DNA of 64,000 bases, from positions 21,153,179 to 21,217,178 of the forward strand of contig NC_084944.1 of NCBI RefSeq assembly GCF_958298935.1, written 5' to 3'. A program made the translations under genes and the position numbers. Position 1 is the stretch's first letter. The number at the start of each line of letters is the position of its first letter. Of the stretch, positions 34,901-46,748 are shown in pieces. The notes under the pieces are model-generated. The model was not told the DNA's origin and did no database searches. It saw only the letters and a list, made by a program, of their open reading frames with translations. This DNA is from Phragmites australis. Lineage: Eukaryota > Streptophyta > Magnoliopsida > Poales > Poaceae.

Positions 34901-35555
34901 ATTGACTCATATCCAAACCCAACTTGCCAGAGTATAGTCTTGGTTTCATTGGTGGACTTTGGCAGAGCGGTACCATTTGGCAATGCCGATGAAAGCAACT
35001 GAAGCATGCATTGAAACCTGAGTTTGTAATCCAATTATATACCTTTAAATAAAGCAGTTTAATTAGGTAAGACAACCTTGAGAATTTTATACAGCCTGGA
35101 TAAAGTTCCTACTTTGCTTCTTCCATCAATTTTGCATATATGTTTCCACTAGTGCCATTGTTTGCAGCTGTGTACAGATCCTCAGTTAAACCTTGAACTC
35201 CACCACCATTCTCTTCGATGTCGTCTTCACCATCTCCAATCCCAAGACCCTCACCATACAACCCTTGTTGATCTTCACCATAACCATGGCCATCATCATT
35301 GCCATCACATTTCTCATCACTAGCTGATTCTCCATGGTGTATCCACCGAGTGTAGGTCTTTGACATACCAGAAATATTAATGCGATCCTCCACTGCATCT
35401 TGAGATAGCATTTTCTGATTAAGGCATCGGCAGCAAGGGCATTTTATTTCTTCATTTTCACAGAAATGCGCTCTGACATGTTGCATAAATTGATCCACAC
35501 CAGCCAAAAATGGAGCAGTAAATGGCAAACTATTATAAATCCAGCTCCTATCCAT
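31971..35555 (-). pseudogene. TNP2-type CACTA transposase, decayed
   Basis: Minus-strand blocks in family order. 35555-35109 starts MDRSWIYNS with CPCCRC (transposase-associated N-terminal domain) and an acidic linker. 35034-34714 includes DCALFWKEHAND and CLVCGESR. 34685-34278 holds the core TNP2 segment (LRLGIVIDGFNLFGNMS, YSMWPMIVVPYN). 34236-33748 contains HRRFLLHNHSWR and the core LKQHNLDVMHIENNIFDNI. 33528-33007 matches the DUF4218-like region (FFDVIVHLAVHLPDE, YGWMYPIERRL). 32498-31971 matches the DUF4216-like C-terminus (NDPFILATQASQVFYLED). Near 34250-34278 the frame breaks: a TAG replaces the expected Tyr after DYPA and a TGA the expected Trp before STKDYFAC. TNP2 catalyses excision and integration of CACTA elements; this copy should not. 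Confidence 0.8.
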
Positions 35556-36009
35556 TTTATCCTAGGGAAAAATGAGTTCATAGTTAGATATTTGACCAAC
35601 AACAACATGAATGTCTTGTTTAGGAATTTCATTGACCACCCTGTGGGTGGCTTGCCACTATAGCTAGTTCAAATCGATTTATTAACTGAGCAAGCAATGA
35701 AGCCATGGTTTCAGAAATGAGAATCCACAAGGCATAGCTTCAAACACACCAATTTTCATAGTTCATGCAAATCTTAATGGACTATCAAATCATCTGCACA
35801 TGGAACGCACAAATGAACTCACCTCTGATGTCCAATCCCTCAACCATGCGTCTTCCCTTGCCTACAACCAACGAATTGGGAGGCTAAGAGGAGCAAAGAG
35901 CATCAAAGATTGGACCTGCTGCAAGCCCACATGAGTTAGGGACAACAGTGGGCGCCACCACGCTAGGGCATCGAACAACCAAGGATGAATTTCCGCGAGA
36001 GGAACAGTC

Positions 36010-36360
36010 GACAATCTGTGACAGCAAACAAACAGTCGTCATAAAAAACACGGATACAGGGTCAGTGCATCCACCTTCTGTGATGACCAAGGTTGCCATA
36101 ATAAACCAAACAATATATGACACCTACACAATCGTCACAAAAACTATAAAATCCTCCCACAGATTAGCACCAAGATAGTGGATTTTATGACGAACGTTCA
36201 TCACCTTTTGTGACACTTTTTAAGTTTTTGTCATATATAGTTGTGACGAGTCCAATATTGTGATGGCGGTGTTTCCACCATCATAAAATGGTACAATACA
36301 TGACAAAAATTGTTGTCATCGCAAGGATTTTCGTCACAAAATAACAATTTTCTTGTAGCT
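36010..36360 (+). repeat. Right subterminal repeat region of the 12-kb CACTA
   Basis: Counterpart of 24373-25010: GTCATAAAA, TATGACA, GTGACGA and GTCACAAAA motifs in both orientations, ending at the terminus TTTTCTTGTAGCT. Confidence 0.75.
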
Positions 36361-36363
36361 AGA

Positions 36364-36811
36364 GCAGCGTCTGTGGCTGCATTCTCAGCCGGAACCTCCC
36401 ATGGTGCAGCAAGGTCTTTGCCGTGCTACTGTTGGAAGGCCTCCATGCTGGCCTGGTCCTCCAAGCCAACCCAATCTATTGGGTCATCGTTGGCCGGAGG
36501 GTCACCGTTCCACCTAGCTGTGAAGCTAGTGGGGGCACATGGTGTGCTTGGTCGCAGCTGCCCTGCATATTTCTTCATGGGTGTGGTGATGTTAATGGCT
36601 GCTAGGGCTAGCACCTTAGTGGTCTTTGGTGGTGTTCTACCTCTCTTTGTACTTCTATGTTCAGATCCCCATGGACGGCATGCTGTTGGCGGAAGAAAAT
36701 GTCTTCCGCGAACAAGTAGTCTCTGCAGGGAGCCCGGAACCTTAGGGCTTCGGAGTAGCACCAGATGGAGACTCCCTTGTAATGCCTGTGGGCTGGGGCA
36801 TTTCCCACAAT
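36364..36811. mobile_element. TE debris, right of the 12-kb CACTA
   Basis: Continuation of 23516-24369 once the CACTA is removed. A minus-strand frame reads from family A pol straight into this stretch (VSSTFN, then YCGKCPSPQAL), but the switch at about 36811 is a breakpoint: an intact element would continue FNIADLKPYLGE. The 167-codon plus frame here overlaps it. No domain is recognisable. Confidence 0.4.
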
Positions 36812-38802
36812 AGTTAAATGTTGAACTAACCCTAAAATCTACAGGTAGATCCAATTTGTATGCATTGTCATTTATTTTCTCAATTATCTTAAACGGACCA
36901 CCAGCTCTAGGCATCAACTTCGATTTTCTTAATATTTGAAACCTATCCTTTCTCTAATGTAACCAAATTAATCATCCGGTTCAAATTTTATCACTTTCCT
37001 ACCTTTACTTTCAGCAAACCTATATTTTTCAGTCATGCTCTCTATATTATTTTTAGTTGTTTCATGAAACCTAAGAATAAATTTAGCACATTTCTTAGCA
37101 TCTAAATTAAGACTTTCAGAAGTAGGAAAAGGAAGTAAATCAATAGGAGCAGGGTGATTAAATTCATACACTACCTGGAACGGACTTACCTTGGTGGTGG
37201 AGTGTACCGACCTGTTGTATGCAAATTCAATATATGGTAAACACTCTTCCCACATCCTTAAATTCTTCTTTAGAACAGCCCGCAACATGGTCGATAATGT
37301 ACAGTTGACAACCTCTGTTTGACCATCAGTTTGGGGATGACATGTAGTAGAAAATAGTAACTTTGTTATCAATTTGTTCCAAAGTGATCTCCAAAAGTGG
37401 CTCAAAAACTTTATGTCACGATCAGAGACGATAGTATTAGGTACTCCATGCAATCGAACGATTTCCCTGAAAAATAAATCAGCAATGTTTGTAGCATCAT
37501 CGCTCTTGTGACAAGATATAAAATGCGCCATATTAGAAAATTGATCCACAACTACAAATATACTATCCCTCCCACTCTTTGTCTTAGGCAATTCTAAAAC
37601 AAAATCCATAGAAATATCCTCCCATGGTGCAATAGAAACAGGAAGAGGCATGTAAAGACCACGTAGATTTAAGCGAGACTTAGCGCTCCCATGTGCAGTG
37701 TGACACGTAGTGCTCAATATCGCATCTCATCTTTGGCCAAATGAAGTGGGCAGCCAGCACATCTTTAGTTTTCTTTGCTCCAAAATGTGCCATCAAACCT
37801 CCCCCATGCGCCTCCTACAACAACAAAAGACAAACGGAGCTAGCTGGAATGCATAGCTTATTAGCACGATAGAGCAAACCATCATTCAACACATATTTAT
37901 TCCATATTTTCCCTTCTTTACAATGTTCAAGAACTTCTTTAAAGTCTAAATCAGCAGCATATAAGTCCTTAATGGTCTCTAAACCAAAAATCTTATGATC
38001 AAGTTGAGATAACATAGTATAACACCTAGAAAGCGCATCAGCAATCACATTGCCTTTACCTTTCTTATGTTTATGACATATGGAAAAGATTCAATTAATT
38101 CTACCCATTTAGCATGTCGTTTATTCAGTTTAGCTTGACTTCTAATATGTTTCATCGATTGATGATCAGAATGTATAACAAATTCTTTGGGCCATAGATA
38201 ATATTGCCAAGTTTCAAGCACTCGAACTAAAGCATACAATTCTTTATCATAGGTAGAATAATTCAGCCTTGGCCCACTTAACTTCTCTCTGAAATAAGCA
38301 ACCAGTTTACCTTATTGAATTAGCACACCTCCAATTCCAACTAAGCTAGCATCACATTCTAGCTCAAAAGTCTTACCGAAATCAGGGAGTTGGAGCAATG
38401 GAGCGTGGGTAAGCTTCTCTTTCAATAAGTTGAATGCTCTTTCTTGTGCAGGTCCCCATTTGAAAACTACTCCTTTCTTTGTCAACTTGTTCAATGGAGC
38501 AGCAATAGTCCAAAAATCCCGCATAAAGCGCCGATAGAAACCCGCAAGACCATGAAAGCTTCTCACCTATGTGACAGTCTCAAGGGTCGGCCAACTCTTT
38601 TTGGCTTCAAATTTTGCTTCATCCACCTCTATTCTCTGTGGAGTAACAACATAGCCTAGAAAAGAGACTCGATCCACACAAAAGATGCACTTTTCGAGGT
38701 TACTGAACAAACGTGCATCTCTCGAAACATTAAAAACAGCACATAGATGATCAATATGTAGTTCATGTGACTTTCTACAAATCAAGGTATCATCAAAATA
38801 TA
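36812..38802 (-). pseudogene. Ty3-gypsy family A pol: RT end, RNase H, integrase
   Basis: Minus strand from 38802: IYFDDTLI, the catalytic YxDD of reverse transcriptase, directly at the edge; then [28 protein letters not shown] and the RNase H region ([35 protein letters not shown]). Integrase follows with its three acidic residues present: [21 protein letters not shown] and [12 protein letters not shown]. The C-terminus runs to PRAGGPFKIIEKINDNAYKL and breaks off at VSSTFN. The stop or frame shifts near 38310, 38050, 37815 and 37690 separate the blocks, and part of the HHCC zinc finger is lost. The N-terminal half of RT and all of gag and protease are cut off by the chromovirus LTR at 38803. 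It is probably the coding part of the family whose 3' ends litter the window. Confidence 0.82.
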
Positions 38803-41730
38803 TGTGGGGAACCGTCCAAATAGTATTCTAATTAATCATGAGGAGTATCATTATTCATAATGACAACCTCAATAATTAACCAGAATACCATCCCAGTTGT
38901 CCTGGCACATGTTTTGTGCCCAAGATCGGAACACATGCCTTTTCAACATATAACATCACAACAAAGCATAAGAAAGAGTGAGTGATTGACATTATATTAC
39001 AAGTTTTTAAGCATTCGACCATTTACAACAATTTACACAAACGGTTAGATCAACTATGCAGCGGAAACAAAAATATAGACAACAAAAGAAGAGTGGAGCC
39101 ACATGCCCTTAGGCTCCACCCCAAAAGCTTCACCACACGAGATTAGTTGCCTACTCAAGCCCACCACCAACATCGGCGAGTGTGAAGTAGCCAAAAACGA
39201 GCTCCTCCTCACTAGACGTACCTGAAAGAGTAGCGTGAGTACGAAGGTACTCGCAAGACTTCATTCATCCAGGGTACATATAGATAACCCAACTCCAAGG
39301 ATTATGCATTGAGCCATTAGCAAGGAGAAGGCCACAAGGTTAAGTAAAATCATATGCGTAAGCAACCTAGAGACATATGTGTGAGCAACTATACTTAACC
39401 AAACAAACCTATCCAAGCCCGCAAACAACATGAATGTAAATATAAATAGAACCATCTCATGTAATCAACGACCATCGACAACCATGCCCAACAAAACCAT
39501 ACCAACCATCCCACATTCGTGACTCTACGACCGATGCAAATGGACAGGAGCATGCTCATGACCGAGAGCGAGACAACTTTACCACCAAGACACGAGGACC
39601 ATATGGCTTGAGTGACCACACAGGCCCACCCAAGGGAGTACCCGTGTCAACCTTTCTCATACCTGAAACCACCCACTTGCAATGCGCCTATGGCACCGGG
39701 GTTACCGCGAGCATGTCCTGGCCACCTCCGGCTCCCCACCACCTTGCTTCTCCTTTTCTTTTTCTCTTACGCGTCATAGGGCCGCAAGGCAAGTGTTGGC
39801 ACGACGTATGATATTCGGTTTACCTTACCATTTAGATCAGCATGTGGTTAGTATGGAAAGTGCTAGAGCCAACTGCATCGACGGACGGTGCTTAAACGAT
39901 GCAAGCGATCTATGGTGCCCGGGCTCCTCTCCTGAACTACCCCGAGGAACTCCTCCGGGGCAGAAGACACCCTTAGCACTACCCACATCTCGCCTCAACC
40001 TCACCATTCATCCAACCATCAATATCATAATCAACATTTGTCAACAATAAGTATTCTCTAAGCTCGCAAACAACAGATGAACCATTGCTCGACTTCTACC
40101 AAGGACCTATGCATTGCTAAACATTTCGAACGACTCTTAAGTTAGACATCGGTAATGTTATCACGGCTACAAGGATATGGATAATCAACAACTCAAGGTA
40201 AAGGTAATGCATCAACATAGGTTCTACCCATAGACGTCCGATATCGACTCACTGAAAATGTAAACTTACATAAAGCATAACTTATCAATTTAGACTCCAC
40301 AATTCAATCAAAGGGTGCAATATGCTTAGATGCTTGCCTTGCTGCTCTGGGGTTTGCCTGATACTTCCTGCACAACACTCACAAAACTTTGGGAGGCTGG
40401 CGTCGCCTTCACTCGCTTGGATCGTCAGCGCAACGCTCTCTAAACGGAATAAGAATGCATTAAATAAATAATAAATGATGGAAAAGTGTGACATGATGCA
40501 TGCTTGAAAAATACTAGAGCACTGAGCTTTGAAAACATTTGCAAAAGATCGCAAAGTGATTAGGGTTTCAAAGTTTGAAACCCCGGATAAGCTAACATAA
40601 GTGCACATAGCCTTGCATGGCTGGTGGTCAGACCAACATAGAGGTGGCGGTCAGACTGCCAGCTTGCAGAGAGTTTCAGCCTCTGGTGGCCAGACCACAG
40701 GCATGCTGGCGGTCAGACCGCCGTATGGTGGTCAAACCGGCCCTAGTGGTGGTTTGACCCTTGTATAGGGTTTTTAACTCAGATTCTCCAGCCCTAACTG
40801 GCAGTCAGGCCGAACCTATTGGTAGTTAGACCGCCAGACCTTGCTAGCAGCGCCCTTGCAGGGTTGCCGGCGAGGACTCCGGTGAAACCTTTGATGACGA
40901 AGGGTACCAAAGTGCTCCAGAGGGCTAGTGGAGTTCTTCTAATGTGATTTGGACAACATTCACCGCGCTAAACTCAAAATACCTCATGGATAGGATCTAG
41001 GTGAAGCTAAGATTTTCACGGTGAAAATTGAAACAGAGACCGCCACGAACTAGGACACGACGGAAGAAGGGTATAGGGAGGTTCATCTTGGCGTGGGTGA
41101 ACTTTGTATTGGATCAGTTTGTCTTGGGACGCTTCGATCCACCGATTTGGCTTCCGGAGGGTGACGGAACTCGGGGTGGGAGAAAATGGCGTGGGAAGCG
41201 AATCCAGTAGGGAAAAGAGGGGGAAGACTTGGGGAAGTCCTCCGGGAAGCTCATGAGAGTCCCCTCCATCTATCTCCGGTCTTTGAACGTGGCGAACAGA
41301 TCACTCCTCTATTTCTAAGGTTTGGTGGAGAGAGGGAGAGCAAATGAGAGTGAGAGAGTGAGAGAGTGAGAGAGAGAGAGAGATTGCCTAAAGTGGCGCC
41401 TCTGCTGAGTTCTGGCGGTCAGACCGCCAATGCTCCCAGTCAAACCGTGGTAAGTCCACGTGGCTAGCCCATGTGGCTGCACACCTGGCAGTCAGACCAC
41501 GAGTAAGCCCAGTCAGACTGCGAGGGCAATTTTTGCTAAATTCTTTTAAGTGTCCCATTATCTTTACTATCCACCTTTTTCTAAGTATTTGGGGCTTCTC
41601 CAAAGTGCTCTAAACCATCTCTAAAGTACTTGAAACACATTTTGATTCAACTCAATAAAAAATACGCATAATTACTTGCAATGATGATCATGCATGCTTA
41701 ATTACGTAATTAGAATTTCGGGACATGACA
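38803..41730 (-). repeat. Chromovirus 3' LTR (2.9 kb)
   Basis: On the minus strand it begins TGTCATGTCCCG beside the polypurine tract AAGGGGCGAGGTT (41731-41745) and ends GGTTCCCCACA at 38803. It is closely related to the solo LTR at 20120-23023 over its full length. It holds clusters of CGGTCAGACCG-like motifs (40616-40860, 41410-41530) and a (GA)n microsatellite at about 41330-41380. No gene. Confidence 0.88.
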
Positions 41731-42200
41731 AACCTCGCCCCTTAAGAAGAATCTCGTCCTGAGATTCCGTAGACTTAGGGATAAGGTGACGGTGGTGGAA
41801 TGGGAAAGATTTCTCCACAATTGGAAAGAATCACGTCAACTTTCAACAATGGAAAGAAAATATAGTCATTGGGCCTCGTTGTGAACTAGCAGTCAGACCG
41901 CAACTAGCCTCGGTCAGACCGCGGCTCGGTTGGACCGCGAAAATAGCGGTTAGACCAAAATCTATACAGAGAGTTTTGGGCTCTAACGGTCAGGCCCGCA
42001 AGTTTTGTGGAGGTCAGACCGCCTACCAACGGTCAGACCCGCAGAGGCACCAGTCAGACCGTGAGCCAACAGAGGGTTTTGGAAGTCTTAACACCTCTGG
42101 CGGTCAGACCGGCAGATCAACAGTAGTCAGACAGCCAGGAGCAGGTTTCTCCCGGTTGAAAGGTTTCTAAGTGCACTCTTTGGAACAAAATTTCCATTCA
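41731..42200 (-). other. Chromovirus 3' untranslated internal region
   Basis: Between the end of the chromodomain frame and the LTR. It contains the polypurine tract and at least ten further CGGTCAGACCG-like motifs (41886-42140, with exact copies at 41911 and 42101). No coding sequence. Confidence 0.65.
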
Positions 42201-44341
42201 ACACGATGACGAATATAGACATGTGAGTTTTCCAAATTGTGCAAAATTACAACAACATTTACAAGTTCTCAAAAAGCTTGGGATACTCAGAGCGAATTTT
42301 ATCCTCACACTCCCATGTTACCTTGTCTTCGGTGTGGTTGCTCCATTGGACTTTGATAAACTTTATGGAATGCTATCGAGTCTTGCGTTCCACTTCGTCC
42401 AAGATTCGGATTGGTCACTCACAATATGAAAGATCCGGCCACAACTCTTGGTTTGCAACTTCGATCACTTTGGTTGGAACTCAAAGGCATTTCTTCAGTT
42501 GCGACACGTGGAACACATTGTGGATAGCGGAGAGGGACGGAGGCAAGTCCAATTGATAGGCCACCTCACCACACCGAGAAACAATTTGGAATGGTCCCAC
42601 GTATTGGGGTGCTAGCTTTTCTTTGACTTGAAAGTGTCGAACTCCTTTGACTGGAGAAACCTTAAGATACATAAAGTCTCCAATCTTGAACAAAAGTTCT
42701 CTCTAGCGGCGATCCGCATAGCTCTTCTGTCGTGATTGAGCCATGAGAAGACATTTTTGGATAGTCAGAACATGCACTTCTACCTCTTTGGCCAAATCCA
42801 GACCTAGAAAAGCCCTTCCGCCGGATTCGGACCAATTCAACGGCATTCGGCATCTACCACCATAGAGAGCTTCAAACGGCGACATTTCAATACTCGCTTG
42901 GTAGCTGTTATTGTAAGAGAACTCAATGAATGGCAAGCATATCTCCCACTTATTCCCATATGTGAGAGCACAAGCTCGAAGCATGTCCTCTAGAATCTGA
43001 TTCACCCCCTTGGTTTGACCATCAGTTTGGGGTGGTATGCGGTGCTGTGGAAGAGCTCAGTCCCCATGTCCCTATGTAGGCTTCTCCAGAAATAAGAAGT
43101 GAACTGAGTGCCTCAATCAAAAATGATCTTCTTTGGAATTCCATGAAGGCAAACAATTCGAGTGAGGTACAGCTCAGCATATTGCTTGACCGAATACGCG
43201 GTCTTGATAGGAAGGAAATGAGCATACTTTGTCAATCGGTCCACAATGACCCAAATTGAGACATATCCATGTGAGGTCTTTGGCAACCTGGTAATGAAAT
43301 CCATACCGATCTCCTCCCAGTTCCAGGACAGAATAGACAAAGGTTGAAGCGTAACGGTCGGCTTAAGATGTTCAGCCTTCACTCTTCGGCAGACATCACA
43401 CTCAGCAACATATTGAATAATTTATCGCTTCATGCAAGTCCACTAAAATCTAGGCTTAACATCTTGGTACATCTTTGTGCTCTCGGGATGGATGGATAGC
43501 AAAGAATCATGAGCTTCATCCAGGATTTTCTTCCTCAATGCCTTGACTTTTGAAACCACTAGCCAGTTCCCAAACCACAATACACCTTGGTCAAACTCAA
43601 AAAATAGGTAGCCTTGCCATCCTTCATTTTATCCCAGATTCGGGCCATGCCCTTATCATCCTTCTGAGTTGCCTTGATTTCATCCAGGAGGGTGGATTTG
43701 ATCTCCAAATTTGCAAGAAACCCCTCCGGAACCATTTTGAGCCCAAGTCTTTGAAATTCATCACAAAAGTGTGGCATTTCCAAGCTCGGCCATAACGCAA
43801 TTGCATCGAGCATTCCTACTTAGTGCATCGGCAACAACATTCGCCTTGCCAGGATGACAATGAACTTCCAGTTCATAATCCTTGATCAACTCGAGCCATC
43901 TTCTATGTCTCATGTTCAGATCGGCCTGAGTGAAAATATATTTGAGACTTTTGTGATCCGTATAATTCATCACAGGTTTCCTAGCAGATAATGGCACCAA
44001 ATCTTCCAGGCATGCACAACTGCCACAAGCTCTAGATCATGGATTGGGTAGTTCTCTTCGTGGTGCTTCAATTGGCGTGAGGCATAAGCCACAACTCTAC
44101 CCTCTTGCATAAGGACACATCCGAGGCCTATGCGGGAAGCATCGCAATAGACGTTGAAACCTATGTGTACCTCAGGCTGAGTGAGAACGGGAGCAGTCGT
44201 GAGCAGTTTCTTCAAAATCAGGAAAGCTAACTCACATTCACTCGACCACTCGAACATGTTTTCTTGCTTCAATAGCTCAGTCATGGGCTTAGCAATCTTG
44301 GAGAAGTTCTCAATGAACCGGCGGTAATAACCCGCAAGTCC
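42201..44341 (-). pseudogene. Chromovirus pol, 3' part: RNase H, integrase, chromodomain
   Basis: From 44341 down: [20 protein letters not shown], then the RNase H region ([43 protein letters not shown]). Integrase: EEIGMDFITRLPKT with the first Asp, KKIIFD then a TGA at the next codon (Arg expected), and FIEFSYNNSYQASI. The C-terminus reads LAPQYVGPFQIVSRCG, SAIHNVFHVSQLKKCL and, after a stop at about 42480, a chromodomain-like KFIKVQWSNHTEDKVTWE. Chromodomains of this group guide integration into heterochromatin (family knowledge). Several nonsense codons make it inactive. It is continuous with 47435-48411 once the CACTA is removed. Confidence 0.83.
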
Positions 44342-44720
44342 CACTACAACAAATGTGATGTTCTATGACGATATCGTTATGACAATCATCAATTTTGTCA
44401 TGAATTATTATCCTTTTATGATGAAAAATAGGTCATTGTCATAGATCCTCCTAGGTCCTAGAATTCACTTGCTCTTTGTGACACTCAATATATTTTTGTC
44501 ACAAAATATCATCGTAAATCATCATAAATTGTCCAACCTGAAACCTGGGTGCCATCGAATAATAATCTATGACGAATTGCATAATTATTGACGATAATAT
44601 TTTTGTCATGTTTTGTTGTTTCTCTTATGACGATATTAGTTTCGTCATGGAGGGCATACCATGAAAAGTCAATGACAAAAATTCCTTTGTCACAAAACTT
44701 TTTAACTTTCCCCACATAAT

Positions 44721-46109
44721 GAGGCAAAAAAAAACATTTCCCTAGTTACCTCTCGTTCTTCTCTGTCTGTCTCATCTCTTCCAGACCCCTCTTCCCAATC
44801 GACCACCAGGGAATGCATATGGCAGCAAATTGAGCACCTCGGGGGCCAAATCGAACCCATACATAGCCAAATCGAGCACCTTGCCCCCCAAATCCATGTC
44901 CTCGCCATCCAAATCGAGGTCACCATGGAAAATCAAATGCATGCGCCGCCCAACTCGATCTCACTGCTGCCCAAATTAAACTGGGGCTGAGCAGGGTAGG
45001 AGAATGGGGAGGGGGCATTGGGTGATTCCTGCACGCAGCCAAGGAGCAGGGGTTCTTCAAGATGCACAAACACAGCGTCGGTCAGGAGCTCTTGAGGAGA
45101 TGCGCTAGGAGCATGTTGGAGACTATGTAGCTTGTCGTACCATGCTTAATCAGCATAATAAGCTTTTCCGGCTATTAGCAGTACCATGCGTTTCATTTTC
45201 TGCGTAGTTTGATTTGGTGTTTTAGACATGGAGGCAAATTCCCTCCCGTTTCGACAAAATTTCGGGAAGCTTCCATCCCAGCGCGCCAAAATTTTGGTTT
45301 AGCCCGCCACCTCGTAGGCCCACATTGTGTGAAATCCTAAGTTTGTACAACAGCATATGAAGCCGCTGCTATCCCCAAAAGGACGTTTGTGTAATTTGCA
45401 TGCTACTCAGCTAGGATTTCCCCCTTTCTGGTTGCCCACCCGCACCATTCTTCCCCAAATCATCTCTTCTTTCCTCTTCGATTCCGAATGGCACCCCCAA
45501 ATCAGCACTAGCACCGGCAGTAGCACCAGCATTCGCCCCCAAATTAGATCCTCTCATCCCTCTCTAGTTCGCAATCAACACCTCTACATCCACCACACCA
45601 GAAACAAAGTGCAGGAGCACCCAAGAAGAGGAGCAGCGGTGGCAAGAGGTCACCAAACCCTACTGCCTAAAGGTAGGCCTTTCAGATACTGTATGGTTTG
45701 GATTTCTCCCCTATACTTTGATTACAGTACATAAGTTTGTCTAACTAATTATTTGAGTTTCCATCTGACCTAGTTTTTGTGTCTAACCATGTACGAACAC
45801 TAGTATCTGAACTAGTGCCGGTATTTTTTTTACCTAACATACAAATTGGTGTTTGGATGCACGTATCTTCTACTTTTCACCAATGGGAGTGTAGTATTAA
45901 CTAAGCCTGAATATGAACTAAGCAAATCTTGACAACTACATACAATATTTTTGATTGGTTACTCTCATGCTTTGCTACTTGAACGCCTTTGTTCTTATCT
46001 GCATTACAACCAAAATTCAGTCATCAAATCTATTTTAACTAATAGTGCTGATTGATCTTTGAGAGAAATGCCGCATCACCAATATGAGAAGTAGAGGCTT
46101 GAGAATATT
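44721..46109 (+). other. Non-coding interior of the small CACTA
   Basis: Probable promoter and leader of the TNPA-like exons. A 125-codon open frame at 45357-45734 (MKPLLSPKG) has no recognisable domain. Nothing else is identified. Confidence 0.4.
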
Positions 46110-46748
46110 ATGAAGAACAATGCAAGAATGCAATCACTTGGCTTGAGTAGAGTAGCATCAATTCTTAATGAGCTCCACAAAGAACATCATAGTGGCAAGA
46201 GCACCATAGAAAAGAACAAGAGTAATAATGGAGAAGAATCTGGATCTGAGTATGATCTTCATGAGGATGAGGGCGATGAAGCAGATGAAGGTCATCATGT
46301 CTTGGTAGAGGTGTTGAAGGAGGATGGACGCATACCATCTAGGACCAAAGTTAAGGTGCTGACTCTTCTTTTGGTTACGATCAGTGGTGCTGGGTGTCAT
46401 CTATATATCATGGCATTCAATGTTACTCTTCTTTAAATTGATTTATGTTTTCATTGATATGGAATAATGTATTATCTTGACACATGTTTTTTTCCCTTTA
46501 AGGCTTCCAACATGCCTCCACGAACAAAACCAAAGAAGACAGTGAGAAGCTCATCAGAACCAGATAAAGGAACTAGAGCCACAAGATCAAAATCTGCAGC
46601 ATGGGCCAGTGGACATGTGGGTGCATTAATTCCTGCAAGCAACTCATCAACACCAGTGCATATTTCTCAACCAAGCTGTGGATATTTTGCTGACTTGATA
46701 GTTTGGGAGATAGGTATACTCTTTTGCAGGTTTGATGCTTCAGGATGA
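46110..46748 (+). pseudogene. TNPA-like 5' exons in the small CACTA
   Basis: The frame 46110-46436 reads SVASILNELHKEH-type sequence (actually LSRVASILNELHKEHHS), then an acidic run GEESGSEYDLHEDEGDEADE and TKVKVLTL. The acidic run followed by VKVLTL matches the minus-strand exon at 28723-28508 of the 12-kb CACTA. A second frame (46467-46748) holds a basic NMPPRTKPKKTVRSSSEPDK after a plausible acceptor at about 46500. No downstream exons remain. It is therefore a truncated copy of the same second CACTA gene. Confidence 0.55.

Larger units (their letters stand above)
24373..36360 (-). mobile_element. 12-kb CACTA (En/Spm) transposon with TNP2, TNPA-like and GRF genes
   Basis: The left terminus is CACTACAAAAAAAATTGG (24373); the right terminus, inverted, is (AG)CTACAAGAAAATTGTTATTT. 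In the right one the expected CACTA has decayed to AGCTA. Flanking 3-bp direct repeats are AGA (24370-24372 and 36361-36363), the length made by CACTA elements. Subterminal blocks at both ends are dense in TATGAC / GTCATA / GTCACAAA motifs. Inside, on the minus strand, are a TNP2-type transposase relic (31971-35555) and a second CACTA protein gene (25495-28930); between them, on the plus strand, lies a small GRF zinc-finger gene. The coding regions carry stops, so the copy is probably immobile on its own. Confidence 0.85.

Noticed and set aside
36426..36917. A 163-codon fusion protein joining gypsy pol to a cysteine-bearing tail.
   Set aside because: The join at about 36811 is a TE breakpoint that happens to keep the frame; the downstream part shows no domain.
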